Assembly (NCBI GenBank): GCA_037783545.1
Contig: JBBELK010000094.1
Location: forward strand, 434,001 to 498,000
Reading direction: 5' to 3'
Source: Henricia sp. BOLD:AAB3569
Taxonomy: Eukaryota; Echinodermata; Asteroidea; Spinulosida; Echinasteridae
Length of the DNA: 64,000 nt
This document shows, piece after piece, positions 16,246 through 25,085 of this stretch (its first letter is position 1; the number at the start of each line of letters is the position of its first letter). The notes beneath the pieces were generated by a model, which worked only from the letters and a program-made list of their open reading frames with translations, searched no databases and had not been told where the DNA came from. The position numbers and the translations under genes are program-made.

Positions 16246-19200
16246 TGTCCGTACGCTAGGGTATTTATGCCGTCGTTTAAAAGAAATCTCTTTGTATCCA
16301 GAGGCGAAATTGCTAACTTGTTTTGAGTGATCGAGTAAATTTGATGTTTTTCGCTCTTTAAAATGTTTTGTTTTTCGTAAACCAGAGTAGATTTAAATAG
16401 AGATTTTTTGTACGAGTCTAGCGTCAGGTTGTCTCTGACCACCGCCCTTTTAATGCCTTTTGCCTTTTTGATGACGTCTCGCTCCATCTGAATGGCGTAC
16501 AATTTCGGTCTGATGCACACCGCCTCTATAATCTGTTGGCCCGCGACCTCGTCTTTAAATTTGCCTATGACCTTTTTATTAGAGACGTCGTACAACTCGT
16601 GATATTCAGGATAATTTGAAAAGTCGTACAAGTTCTTATACTTGGCCATGTCGGCGTACACGTCGTCTGTTTTAATTTCCAAGAGAAGGCTGTCGGTGTC
16701 GGTATACACTAGACTCACGTTATCTTTGTACTTGCGCTTCAAATGATTGTAATAAAAGTCGTACATTAACGTTTTCGACGAGTCGAGGATAGTCATGCCG
16801 CAGTAGATTGGCTTGTCCAATACCGTCTTTGTCCTATACATGTTGACCATTGCCAATTTACAGTCTTCAAAGACGGTAGTAGATTCGTAATTTGGTAACG
16901 AGCACATTTTCGAAAGCTTCTTTTCGTCTTCTAATCTGACTAGCTCCGAGTTTAGTCGATTCCGCACATTTTCCATCGTCTTTCCAAAGACCGAATTGTT
17001 CATCAGCTTGAAAAAGTCTTTTTCAAAATCCGATTTTGATTCCTTGCGTAGCTGAGTGTTTTTGTTGATGTACGACTTCATCCAATCAGTTTGCTTGAAC
17101 GATAAAATTCTGTGGATCTTGGACAATCTTAATCCTAGGTTGAGATACAGTTTTAGGGTCTGATAGTGAACGACGTATTTAGTTCTATTTTTCAGAGTGC
17201 ACGTTAACTTGTTCACGTCGGGCGGTGCCAAGTCGTTTTTCTCGATTAGTCGTCGTTGGTAATCCGAAAACCACTCTTGAGACACGTTCAAGTTTTCCGG
17301 AGCTAGGGGATAGTCGTTATGCTCGTCGTGTAATTCTTTTGGGTATTCCAAGTCCACCTCCAAAATGTATCCCCTCTCGGATTGAGCTTCCAACATTTTT
17401 AGTACGTCTTCCGTAAAGAATTTAATCTTTCTTTCAGTAAGCCATTTAAAGTCGCCGACCGGCAGCGGTTGAGACATGGCCCACCCGTACAAGTTATTGG
17501 CGTCCAAATATTGTATAAAAGTGCTCGGTTTTGTCTCGTCGTAATCTTGCAAGTACTTGTTGTTTGCTCTTACGTATCTCTTAGAACCGACGCTAGAAAT
17601 TCCCCCCCTTATCCCGCGCTCTACAAAAAGATACATGTCGTAATCCGTCAGTAGTTCTAGTTGAGCCTTTGAATGTTTGAGCAACGCGTCCCAACTGAGA
17701 CTCGGAGATGTAAGGTAATTGGCGGGGTCTAGCCCGTAGTGCTCTAGGCAAGTCTGTCTAAAGTTTTGGAAAATGTCCGCCAACAACAGCGTGTCGGTCT
17801 GTACGTACAGGTCGTGATATTCTCCCATATTAGATATTTCAAATTCTCGCCAAGCTCTTTGAGCGTGTAGATAGTCCTCGTCGGATACGTTGCCGTTGTT
17901 TAACTTGCTATAAAATTTTGATTTTGGAGGTAATTTAGTCTCTTTAAATTTGTCGAAAGAGTCCATGTACTCGTAGGGATAAACGCCCTTTTTCAAGATC
18001 AACTTGAATTTTTCTTCGTCTTGAGTCAGAGTTTTGAGCAAGTTAAATTGCTCTCTGGAGCATATTTTACTAAGCTTATCTAGAGAACTAGCTAAAAAGT
18101 GAAACGAGTCGACAAATCTCAGTTGACCTAGAGAAAACGAAATGTATTTTTCAGAAGTCTTTGGTATACAAAAAATGTCGCCACTAAATTCAGAAATTCC
18201 CTGCATGAGCAAGTGCGCGTCGTAATTTTCCAAATTATGAAAAAAGACTGGGATTTTAGTTATTTTTGGTTTGATAGATAGTTTCAGATTACAAGCGTTG
18301 TGAGCCGCGCCCCTAAAGTTGCCGGTTATATGACAGTGGTCTCTCACCTTTGAAAAAGACTGAGTTTCCTTTTGACATTTTTCACACCAGTAGACATCTT
18401 TACCATTCCGTTTTACTTTCTTTGACTTTGGTAACTCGCACGTACACTTTGATGGATCTAGTTGCCTGATTGGAAACTCGCAAATCCAACAATTTTTTGA
18501 CGCGTTAAATTTTGCCTCGTCTTCTTTCGTGTAAATCATGTCTTGAGCATTTTCCTTTTCAAAAAGTTTGTTTATGGCAGATTCCTCTCTCTGTAAGTTT
18601 TCTAGTAGATGACCAACCGCGTTTTCACCCCTATAATATTTTTTACTGAGTACCCGCCCGTCGTGTCTGACTACTACGTACGACCACCCGCAAGCCACGT
18701 GTTTTTGAGTTTTGATAGTAGCGTTACCCGCTTTTTCTTCGTGAGGCACGATAAGAGATTCAAAGTCTGCATAAATTACAAAAGGAGTCGGCATTTTATG
18801 CTGCGTGTTTTTAAATTTTATGACGTCTCGTCTACGATCGTATCTATCCAATTCTGTAGACGGCATGACTATTCTGCTGGCCTTTTGGTTAACGCCGCGG
18901 CAATCAATCGTATGCTTGTCTAATATCGTCTGACTGCTAAAATGCTGCAGACAGCGAGGACAAACGGGCTTCTTTTGTTTATGTTTGGTCTCGCTAAATA
19001 ATAGTTTATTTAGATTTTTGATCCAGCAGTAATGATTTTTATCGCCGTCTGAGTATAGCATGAGGTTAATGACCTCGCCCGACTCGCTTTGCGTAATGTA
19101 GAGGGGGTATATTCCATTCTTTTCGTCGTAACCAAACACGTTAATATTTAAGTCGTTTTGTTTTTCAATCTTAGAGATTTGACTTATCGGGGTCGGAAAA

Positions 19201-20162
19201 ACTATGCCTCTAAAATTTAATCCGTCGTCTTCTTTGTAAATATCCATCCTCTGGTACCTTATTTTATACGTTGACGCATTCATTACGCTTGTTTTTACTT
19301 TATCTTTAAATTTTCCTAGAGCAGCCCTCAAAGTCCAGCGTATGCACTCGTCGTCATCGTTTTTCACGTTGATGACGGCCTTTTTATTTTTTATGTAGTC
19401 CGGTAATTCTATGTAAGAGCTGCCCCTGATTGGCTTGTACTCTGTAAAGTTTATGTACAGAGTGTTTAGCTTAAACACGGACCACCCGCTCTTTTCCGTC
19501 TGAAATTCTTCTAGTTTCGCCTTTAGATTTTCTATAGTACTATTTAACACTGAGCTAATGTCGCTGTTGTTTAAAACCAGTTCATTTCTCGTGCGGAATG
19601 TGATTTCTTTTTCTTCAATTTCCCCCTGCGAGTTTAATTTTTTTAGAGTTACGCGTAGGCCCAACTGAAAATTGTAATTTGGTTTAGTCCGTATCATTTC
19701 AAGCATTTTACCAGAAATTTTACTTCTGTTGTATTTAAAGAAATTGACGTAATCCAAATTCTCGCGACCAATTTTTATTTCGTAATTTTGAATTACGTTG
19801 GCAAAGCGTTGAGGCACTATCCCCCCAAAATCTATTGGCTTTATGACCCCGCTGTATATAGGTCTCCAATAATTTCTTATCGACTCTAAGTAATTACCCT
19901 TTGTATACTTATTATTTTTACCCGTGGCTTCAACCTTATTTATGTTATACTTGCCGATTAGCGATAGCAGACTCTGTTTAGCTTGGCCTCTAATATTTTT
20001 AAACTCATCCGCATATAGCTTGACCGTTTTTATTAGTTGTCTTCTCGTTCCAATTTTCTCACCGACGTCAATTACCGCCGGCAAGTTTTCGTCGATAATA
20101 AACTTGGCGAGTCGTTTTTTGTTCCATCCATAATATCCAGTTGGTTTATGTCCAGTTTCCAT
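16203..20162 (-). CDS. Protein-primed family B DNA polymerase (1319 aa)
   Basis: Exonuclease motifs are YADFES (D466, E468), FHNLENYD (N643, D648) and YHDLYVQTD (Y786, D790). Polymerase motif A is YLDANNLYG (D887), motif B KLMNNSVFG (K1052), and motif C YTDTDS (D1155, D1157), all intact. The NNLYG form is typical of the protein-primed branch. Extra zinc-binding parts are a C2H2-like finger (C401, C404, H417, C421) and a cysteine-rich VRDHCHITG-to-HNACN insert (about 558-625), which resembles an endonuclease VII/HNH zinc fold. The 400-residue N terminus may hold the terminal-protein function, but no priming residue can be assigned. The start is set by the promoter in the right TIR. It replicates the element's linear genome. 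Confidence 0.95.
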   Translation of the reverse strand: METGHKPTGYYGWNKKRLAKFIIDENLPAVIDVGEKIGTRRQLIKTVKLYADEFKNIRGQAKQSLLSLIGKYNINKVEATGKNNKYTKGNYLESIRNYWRPIYSGVIKPIDFGGIVPQRFANVIQNYEIKIGRENLDYVNFFKYNRSKISGKMLEMIRTKPNYNFQLGLRVTLKKLNSQGEIEEKEITFRTRNELVLNNSDISSVLNSTIENLKAKLEEFQTEKSGWSVFKLNTLYINFTEYKPIRGSSYIELPDYIKNKKAVINVKNDDDECIRWTLRAALGKFKDKVKTSVMNASTYKIRYQRMDIYKEDDGLNFRGIVFPTPISQISKIEKQNDLNINVFGYDEKNGIYPLYITQSESGEVINLMLYSDGDKNHYCWIKNLNKLLFSETKHKQKKPVCPRCLQHFSSQTILDKHTIDCRGVNQKASRIVMPSTELDRYDRRRDVIKFKNTQHKMPTPFVIYADFESLIVPHEEKAGNATIKTQKHVACGWSYVVVRHDGRVLSKKYYRGENAVGHLLENLQREESAINKLFEKENAQDMIYTKEDEAKFNASKNCWICEFPIRQLDPSKCTCELPKSKKVKRNGKDVYWCEKCQKETQSFSKVRDHCHITGNFRGAAHNACNLKLSIKPKITKIPVFFHNLENYDAHLLMQGISEFSGDIFCIPKTSEKYISFSLGQLRFVDSFHFLASSLDKLSKICSREQFNLLKTLTQDEEKFKLILKKGVYPYEYMDSFDKFKETKLPPKSKFYSKLNNGNVSDEDYLHAQRAWREFEISNMGEYHDLYVQTDTLLLADIFQNFRQTCLEHYGLDPANYLTSPSLSWDALLKHSKAQLELLTDYDMYLFVERGIRGGISSVGSKRYVRANNKYLQDYDETKPSTFIQYLDANNLYGWAMSQPLPVGDFKWLTERKIKFFTEDVLKMLEAQSERGYILEVDLEYPKELHDEHNDYPLAPENLNVSQEWFSDYQRRLIEKNDLAPPDVNKLTCTLKNRTKYVVHYQTLKLYLNLGLRLSKIHRILSFKQTDWMKSYINKNTQLRKESKSDFEKDFFKLMNNSVFGKTMENVRNRLNSELVRLEDEKKLSKMCSLPNYESTTVFEDCKLAMVNMYRTKTVLDKPIYCGMTILDSSKTLMYDFYYNHLKRKYKDNVSLVYTDTDSLLLEIKTDDVYADMAKYKNLYDFSNYPEYHELYDVSNKKVIGKFKDEVAGQQIIEAVCIRPKLYAIQMERDVIKKAKGIKRAVVRDNLTLDSYKKSLFKSTLVYEKQNILKSEKHQIYSITQNKLAISPLDTKRFLLNDGINTLAYGHYSTGGSSVPAGTT

Positions 20163-20182
20163 TTTATATATGTAAAAGATAA
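20163..20182 (-). promoter_or_regulatory. PolB promoter in right TIR
   Basis: On the minus strand the box reads TTATCTTTTACATATATAAA and directly abuts the PolB ATG. The inverted copy drives the 65-aa gene at the other end. Confidence 0.5.
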
Positions 20183-20263
20183 TCTTATTAAAAAATTAAA
20201 AAAATATATCTTTTTTTCTAAGTCAACCAAGTGATGTAAAAACGGGGTTAACTCGGCTAAGCG
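20173..20263. repeat. Right terminal inverted repeat
   Basis: The 91 bp complement 4819-4909 with one mismatch. It stops at the base that forms the centre of the left palindrome and is followed at once by CAGAGT, the proposed target duplication. The inverted arm present at the left end is missing here. Confidence 0.9.
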
Positions 20264-20267
20264 CAGA

Positions 20268-20309
20268 GTTTTTGTGTTTTGGCCTAGTAGCCCCCATTTA
20301 CATACTACT
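20268..20309. repeat. Right arm of small palindromic MITE
   Basis: This is an exact inverted copy of 4685-4726, followed by GATGT (20310-20314), the proposed 5-bp duplication. See the entry at 4685. Confidence 0.6.
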
Positions 20310-20314
20310 GATGT

Positions 20315-21020
20315 GAATGCACGCTTCCGTTAACTAACGATGATTAACTAATCTTTGTCGATTGAAGCGATTTTTGTAGTGAGAACAGGGTCTAAATCTC
20401 GGGTTATAAAATGTGGATTGAGGTGCAGATATCTGTCCATTTACAAAGTGATACCTCACTGCCATGATACCAGTTTCCAAACCAAACCATTTCCTTCAAA
20501 ATTTAAATTATTAACTGATGAAGAAAATACATATGTACTGGTATTCCACTGTTTATTATAGAACATTATGTATGTGTTTTAAATATACATGCATGTACTT
20601 GTTAATGTAGTTTAGAAACATGTTCCTTTATTATACATATGTAGTGTACAAACATACATACATGAACGTGTCCTTTTATTTTTTGCCAGCTAACTCCAGA
20701 GTCCTTGCCATTTTGTACAAACGACACAACTTCTTTACAGGATTTGGTGATCGAAAAAGCCCTTTTAAAAAGCATTAAAATGTTAGTTTGGCTGCCATTT
20801 TTCTCAAAAGACCCACTGGTCATCTGCCGTCTATTGTGAACCACCTATTAAAGTATACTTTAAACAAAATAAAGTTAAAGCATCTGAAAGCAAGCAATTA
20901 AACTAAATGTGTCTGGGAGAAACTGCATACTTTGTTTTCCTTTTTGCAACATTGCAATTTTTATTCTCAAACTCATTGGGTTCTTATGAAAACACTAAAG
21001 GCTGTTTTCAACTTTTTCGG
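20315..21020. other. Non-coding part of outer element
   Basis: AT-rich with no exon or repeat match recognised. Short open frames here lack any family signature. Confidence 0.5.
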
Positions 21021-22418
21021 GAGTGTCTGATCATTTCCCCATGGGTCCCAACTGCGGGTGGGGTTGGATAACACTAGAAACGTGACTCTTTTCACACAAG
21101 GCCATTGTCAACGATAGTTGGGACAGACGACAATGAAGACTGGACTGTCCCAATTATAGTTGGGGAGTGTCTGATCATTTCCCCATGGGTCCCAACTGCG
21201 GGTGGGGTTGGATAACACTAGAAACATGACTCTTTTCACACAAAGCCATTGTCAACGATAGTTGGGACCGACGACAATGAAGACTGGACTGTCCCAACTA
21301 TAGTTGGGGAGTGTCTGATCATTTCCCCATGTGTCCCAACTGCGGGTGGGGTTGGATAACACTAGGAACACGACTCTTTTCACACAAGGCTATTGTCAAC
21401 TATAGTTGGGAGTGTCCGATCATTTCACTCTTGCGTCCCAACTGCGAGTGTGGTTGGATAACACTAGGAACACGACTTTTTTCACACAAGGCCATTGTCA
21501 ACTATAGTTGGGACAGATGACAAGGAAGACTGGACTGTCCCAACTATAGTGGGGAGTGTCCGATCATTTCACTCTTGCGTCCTAACTGCGAGTGTGGTTG
21601 GATAACACTAGGAACACGACTCTTTTCACACAAGGCCATTGTCAACTATAGTTGGGACAGATGACAAGGAAGAATGGACTGTCCCAAATATAGTGGGGAG
21701 TGTCCGATCATTTCACTCTTGCGTCCTAACTGCGAGTGTGGTTGGATAACACTAGGAACACGACTTTTTTCACACAAGGCCATTGTCAACTATAGTTGGG
21801 ACAGATGACAAGGAAGACTGGACTGTCCCAACTATAGTGGGGAGTGTCCGATCATTTCACTCTTGCGTCCTAACTGCGAGTGTGGTTGGATAACACTAGG
21901 AACACGACTCTTTTCACACAAGGCTATTGTCAACTATAGTTGGGACAGATGACAAGGAAGAATGGACTGTCCCAACTATAGTGGGGAGTGTCCGATCATT
22001 TCACTCTTGCGTCCCAACTGCGAGTGTGGTTGGATAACACTAGGAACACGACTTTTTTCACACAAGGCCATTGTCAACTATAGTTGGGACAGATGACAAG
22101 GAAGACTGGACTGTCCCAACTATAGTGGGGAGTGTCCGATCATTTCACTCTTGCGTCCTAACTGCGAGTGTGGTTGGATAACACTAGGAACACGACTCTT
22201 TTCACACAAGGCCATTGTCAACTATAGTTGGGACAGATGACAAGGAAGAATGGACTGTCCCAAATATAGTGGGGAGTGTCCGATCATTTCACTCTTGCGT
22301 CCTAACTGCGAGTGTGGTTGGATAACACTAGGAACACGACTCTTTTCACACAAGGCCATTGTCAACTATAGTTGGGATAGATGACAAGGAAGACTGGACT
22401 GTCCCAACTATAGTGGGG
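21021..22418. repeat. 144-bp satellite array with dimeric higher order
   Basis: Units beginning GAGTGTC(T/C)GATCATTTC start at 21021, 21165, 21309, 21410, 21554, 21698, 21842, 21986, 22130 and 22274. All spacings are 144 bp except one 101-bp unit with an internal deletion. From 21554 most units alternate between two variants (CGACTCTTTT with GAATGG versus CGACTTTTTT with GACTGG), a 288-bp higher-order period. Each full unit carries CAACTATAGTTGGG-type palindromes like the ends of the outer element. Confidence 0.9.
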
Positions 22419-22954
22419 AGTCGGAGTGTCGATCCCGGGTACGCGTGTTTGTTTCCTCACAAAATCTTAATTTTTTTCCTCTCAAAATGTTTTTTTTTCA
22501 TCAAATCTGCACATAGGCTATTCCAATGTATATCCAAAAAATGTCTGATACTCTTCCCCACGAAAGATTACGCACAACGGTCGAATTGACTCGACTTGGT
22601 CAACGATCGAATAGCATACAACGGTCGAGTTGGTTTGAGTCGAGTTGGCAAACGGTCGAGTTTGAGAAACCTCAAACAATAATTTGCTTCATAACCATGA
22701 AAGATTACGCACAATTTCCTTCCCAATTTTCCGTGTAAAACATGAAATTCACTTCACGGGTGAACGCAAGGTAATTTCTCCTCTCTGCAGGCTACGTAGA
22801 TGCAAAGCTAGAATTCAGAAAAGCCCATGCGATACGTAAAAATGCGTCTAAATGACGCACGATCCCATCTATAGTTGGGGAAGGGCGTTTGTCCCAACTA
22901 TAGTCGGGACGGTCCCAACTATAGTTGGGACGGATACGATAGTTGGGGCGTAAC
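22419..22954. other. Right subterminal region of outer element
   Basis: No gene. Positions 22570-22670 repeat ACGGTCGA(G/A)TTG short motifs. Positions 22861-22954 hold three palindromes of the CCCAACTATAGTTGGG kind, then the inverted terminus ending CGTAAC at 22954, with AGTATT following. Confidence 0.6.
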
Positions 22955-22960
22955 AGTATT

Positions 22961-23950
22961 ATTAAAGTGATTCATTTCTTGGACTTGCATCTATCTAGGA
23001 ATAATAGGCCGAGCTTCTGCTTCAATTGTCTAAAGTTGACTGTGCATCAATCAGCCTGTATAATAAAATAATGAATAATGAAAAATGAAAAAAGCCTCAT
23101 CATTTTTCAAAATCCCTTGGACAGTAAACCGGATTTTTCATTCTCGTGGCCTAAAATTGTCCCAACACAATTTCTTTAGTCACAAACATGACAAATCGGA
23201 AACTTACCTCGCAAAATTCACCTCTGAATTTGGCCTTCTCATGTGCTTACCGCATCTCTAAATTTAGCGAAAACAGTCGATGTCAAATTTCAGTGATTTT
23301 ACGGTTTTATCGGCCTAAAAACCTTACACCAACATGACCAAAATTTACCCGCACCGGCTGTGCACTTGCCTTTCTCACTTTCTTGACTTTCTCGGTCAAA
23401 GTTGAAAGTTGTGTGGTGCTGAGTACCCAATTACGAATCTATCAAAACTGCGGTTTCCCATTACACAAGACATGCAAGAGGAATAGCTGTAATCCCCAAA
23501 ACGGGCTTGTATCCACAAACGGTCAAACTTGCAATCTTGGTCCACGTCTTGGATGGACACGTCGTCACCGTTTTCGAAACAGATGGCTTCTACTTTGGCT
23601 TTTGCTTGGTATATTCCACCAATCATCTTTATTTTAAAAACAGAATAACAAGGAAAGCTGGTACACGTAAATGACAAAATGAAGCATACACCGATATTCA
23701 ATTATTACACACGCTTTGTCTATTTTACCCACAAACGGACCGAAAACCGCAAAGCCCAAGCCATTAATGTCGAAATAATACAGTCTCTGTATGACTTTTG
23801 TGCATGCAGCAGACGCGTCCGGTGAAACCAGCACATGCAGAACGTCAATTTCCTGAGTGCTGAACTTTCGTTGAACCGTAGACATTTAACATTTTTTTAC
23901 CTAGCACATTTCCAACTCCACCATTTATTACAAAGTAAAAATATATTACT
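22961..23950. other. Intergenic, no gene seen
   Basis: Several overlapping short open frames at 23383-23885 on both strands were considered and have no recognisable domain. Position 23105 onward resembles 375-420. No supported feature. Confidence 0.45.
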
Positions 23951-24087
23951 GGCACAGGCTCGTCAGCAATGCGCGCGCGCCAAATTCGTGCCACGAAATA
24001 CGCAGCGAGTCCATGCATTTGCTATGGAGCTGCGTATTTCGTGGCACGAAATTGGCGCGCGCGCATTGCTGACGAGGTTGTGCCTTT
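23951..24087. repeat. Palindromic MITE, GCGCGC family copy 1
   Basis: Near-perfect inverted halves run from GGCACAGGCTCGTCAGCAAT through GCGCGCGCGCCAAA and TCGTGCCACGAAATACGC. Further copies lie at 27341-27484 and 51934-52060, with a half copy at 24360-24400. No coding capacity. Confidence 0.8.
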
Positions 24088-24490
24088 AATTTTTAAAATA
24101 GGTTATCCATCGTGGTAAATCGAAACAATATGCTGTCTTACGATGGGGTCACTCAGCATACATGTAGGAACCGCGACGTTTCATCAGGCGATATGGCGTA
24201 ATCCACGGCGCTGGGCCGGGCGACTGATGGTACAAAACATCACGTACGCGGTACAAACTTTTGTCCCCTGTCTGTCTTGTTTGCGTAGTGTGTGATACTA
24301 GTGACTTGAGTTAGCCTAGAGAATGTCTTGTATTATTTTTCATTTTCAAAGTGACAATTTAAAGGCAGAGACAATGCGCGCGCGCCAAAATCGTGCCATG
24401 AAATACGCGGTGCAAAACGGTCCGAAAACTGAACCAATTTAAAGAGATGATTCTGTGCGATCGGCGATGGAATGAGAATAAAATCACTTG

Positions 24491-24622
24491 GGGCGTGTTT
24501 GTTTCGGACGAATCTGCCGATCCCGATCTGCGCAGATGATTCAGCGCTATGCATAGTTAAATCTAGCTGAACCATCTGCGCAGATCTCGGGATCGGCGGA
24601 TTCGTCCGAAACAAACACGCCC
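24491..24622. repeat. Palindromic MITE, second family
   Basis: The ends GGGCGTGTTTGTTTCGGACG and its complement, plus inner CTGCGCAGAT blocks, form an inverted repeat of about 132 bp. A reversed tRNA B-box-like GGATTCGAACC follows at about 24639, so a tRNA-derived repeat adjoins it. Confidence 0.7.
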
Positions 24623-24765
24623 TTGGTCTTCGTTAGGATTCGAACCCGAGACGCGTATTGACCCCTTTCGAACACGTGCAAATACGCCATTTTGGGAGTC
24701 AAATAATGCTGAGTCATTCGGTGGAAGCGATGTGCGTGCGCGTTGTGCGTGTCTCTGGTGGGCGT

Positions 24766-25085
24766 AAAGGCGGATACACACTATAGGTGCGTTCACACTA
24801 TCGCGGAAAAATCACACTTTCGCGCTGCGCTCACCGCATTGCATGAGCTCCCAATCGCCGATTATTCCAAAATAGAAAATTCCACTCTGGTAACTTGGGG
24901 CTTCTTTGATACCTCATTGGCTGCGCGTTGGAAAGGTCAGCGCACCGCGGTCAAAGTTCAACAGATTTGAACTTTGACCCAGCTCAAAACGTTTTGCGCG
25001 ATAGGCCGCGCACAAGCGGCAAACCAGTTTGTGTACAAACCAATTGAACAGTGTGATTTTTCCGCGATAGTGTGAATCCGCCTTA
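24766..25085. repeat. TIR element, about 320 bp
   Basis: AAGGCGGAT...TTCACACTATCGCGGAAAAA at the left is inverted at the right (TTTTTCCGCGATAGTGTGAA...ATCCGCCTT). There is no ORF of its own, so it is a MITE. Confidence 0.65.

Larger units (their letters stand above)
4740..20263. mobile_element. Integrated Polinton/Maverick-class virus-like element
   Basis: The element is about 15.5 kb, bounded by TIRs (4819-4909 and 20173-20263) and by the direct repeat CAGAGT(TTT) (4734 onward and 20264 onward). It encodes the Polinton hallmark set: protein-primed type PolB, retroviral-type integrase, FtsK/HerA ATPase and jelly-roll-type capsid candidates. It also carries a group of membrane proteins that I recognise as recurring around such genes in invertebrate genomes. 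All 16 ORFs are uninterrupted and tightly packed, with gaps often under 60 bp, which suggests recent insertion or ongoing selection. A maturation protease is not recognised. Adintovirus or another Polinton-like lineage are alternatives within the same class. Confidence 0.88.
2395..22960. mobile_element. Outer TIR element with 6-bp duplication, host of nested insertions
   Basis: The left end at 2401 (GTTACGCCCCAACTATCG) is exactly inverted at the right end, 22937-22954, and similarity continues about 60 bp inwards. Both ends are flanked by the direct repeat AGTATT (2395-2400 and 22955-22960), as expected of a 6-bp target-site duplication. Both subterminal zones carry the perfect 16-bp palindrome CCCAACTATAGTTGGG, and the internal 144-bp satellite carries closely related motifs. 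Removing the viral insertion would leave about 5 kb. I see no transposase that belongs to it, so it is probably a non-autonomous DNA transposon. Superfamily unknown. Confidence 0.6.

Noticed and set aside
21021-22418. CRISPR-like array
   Set aside because: Units are contiguous 144-bp repeats without unique spacers, in a eukaryotic genome.
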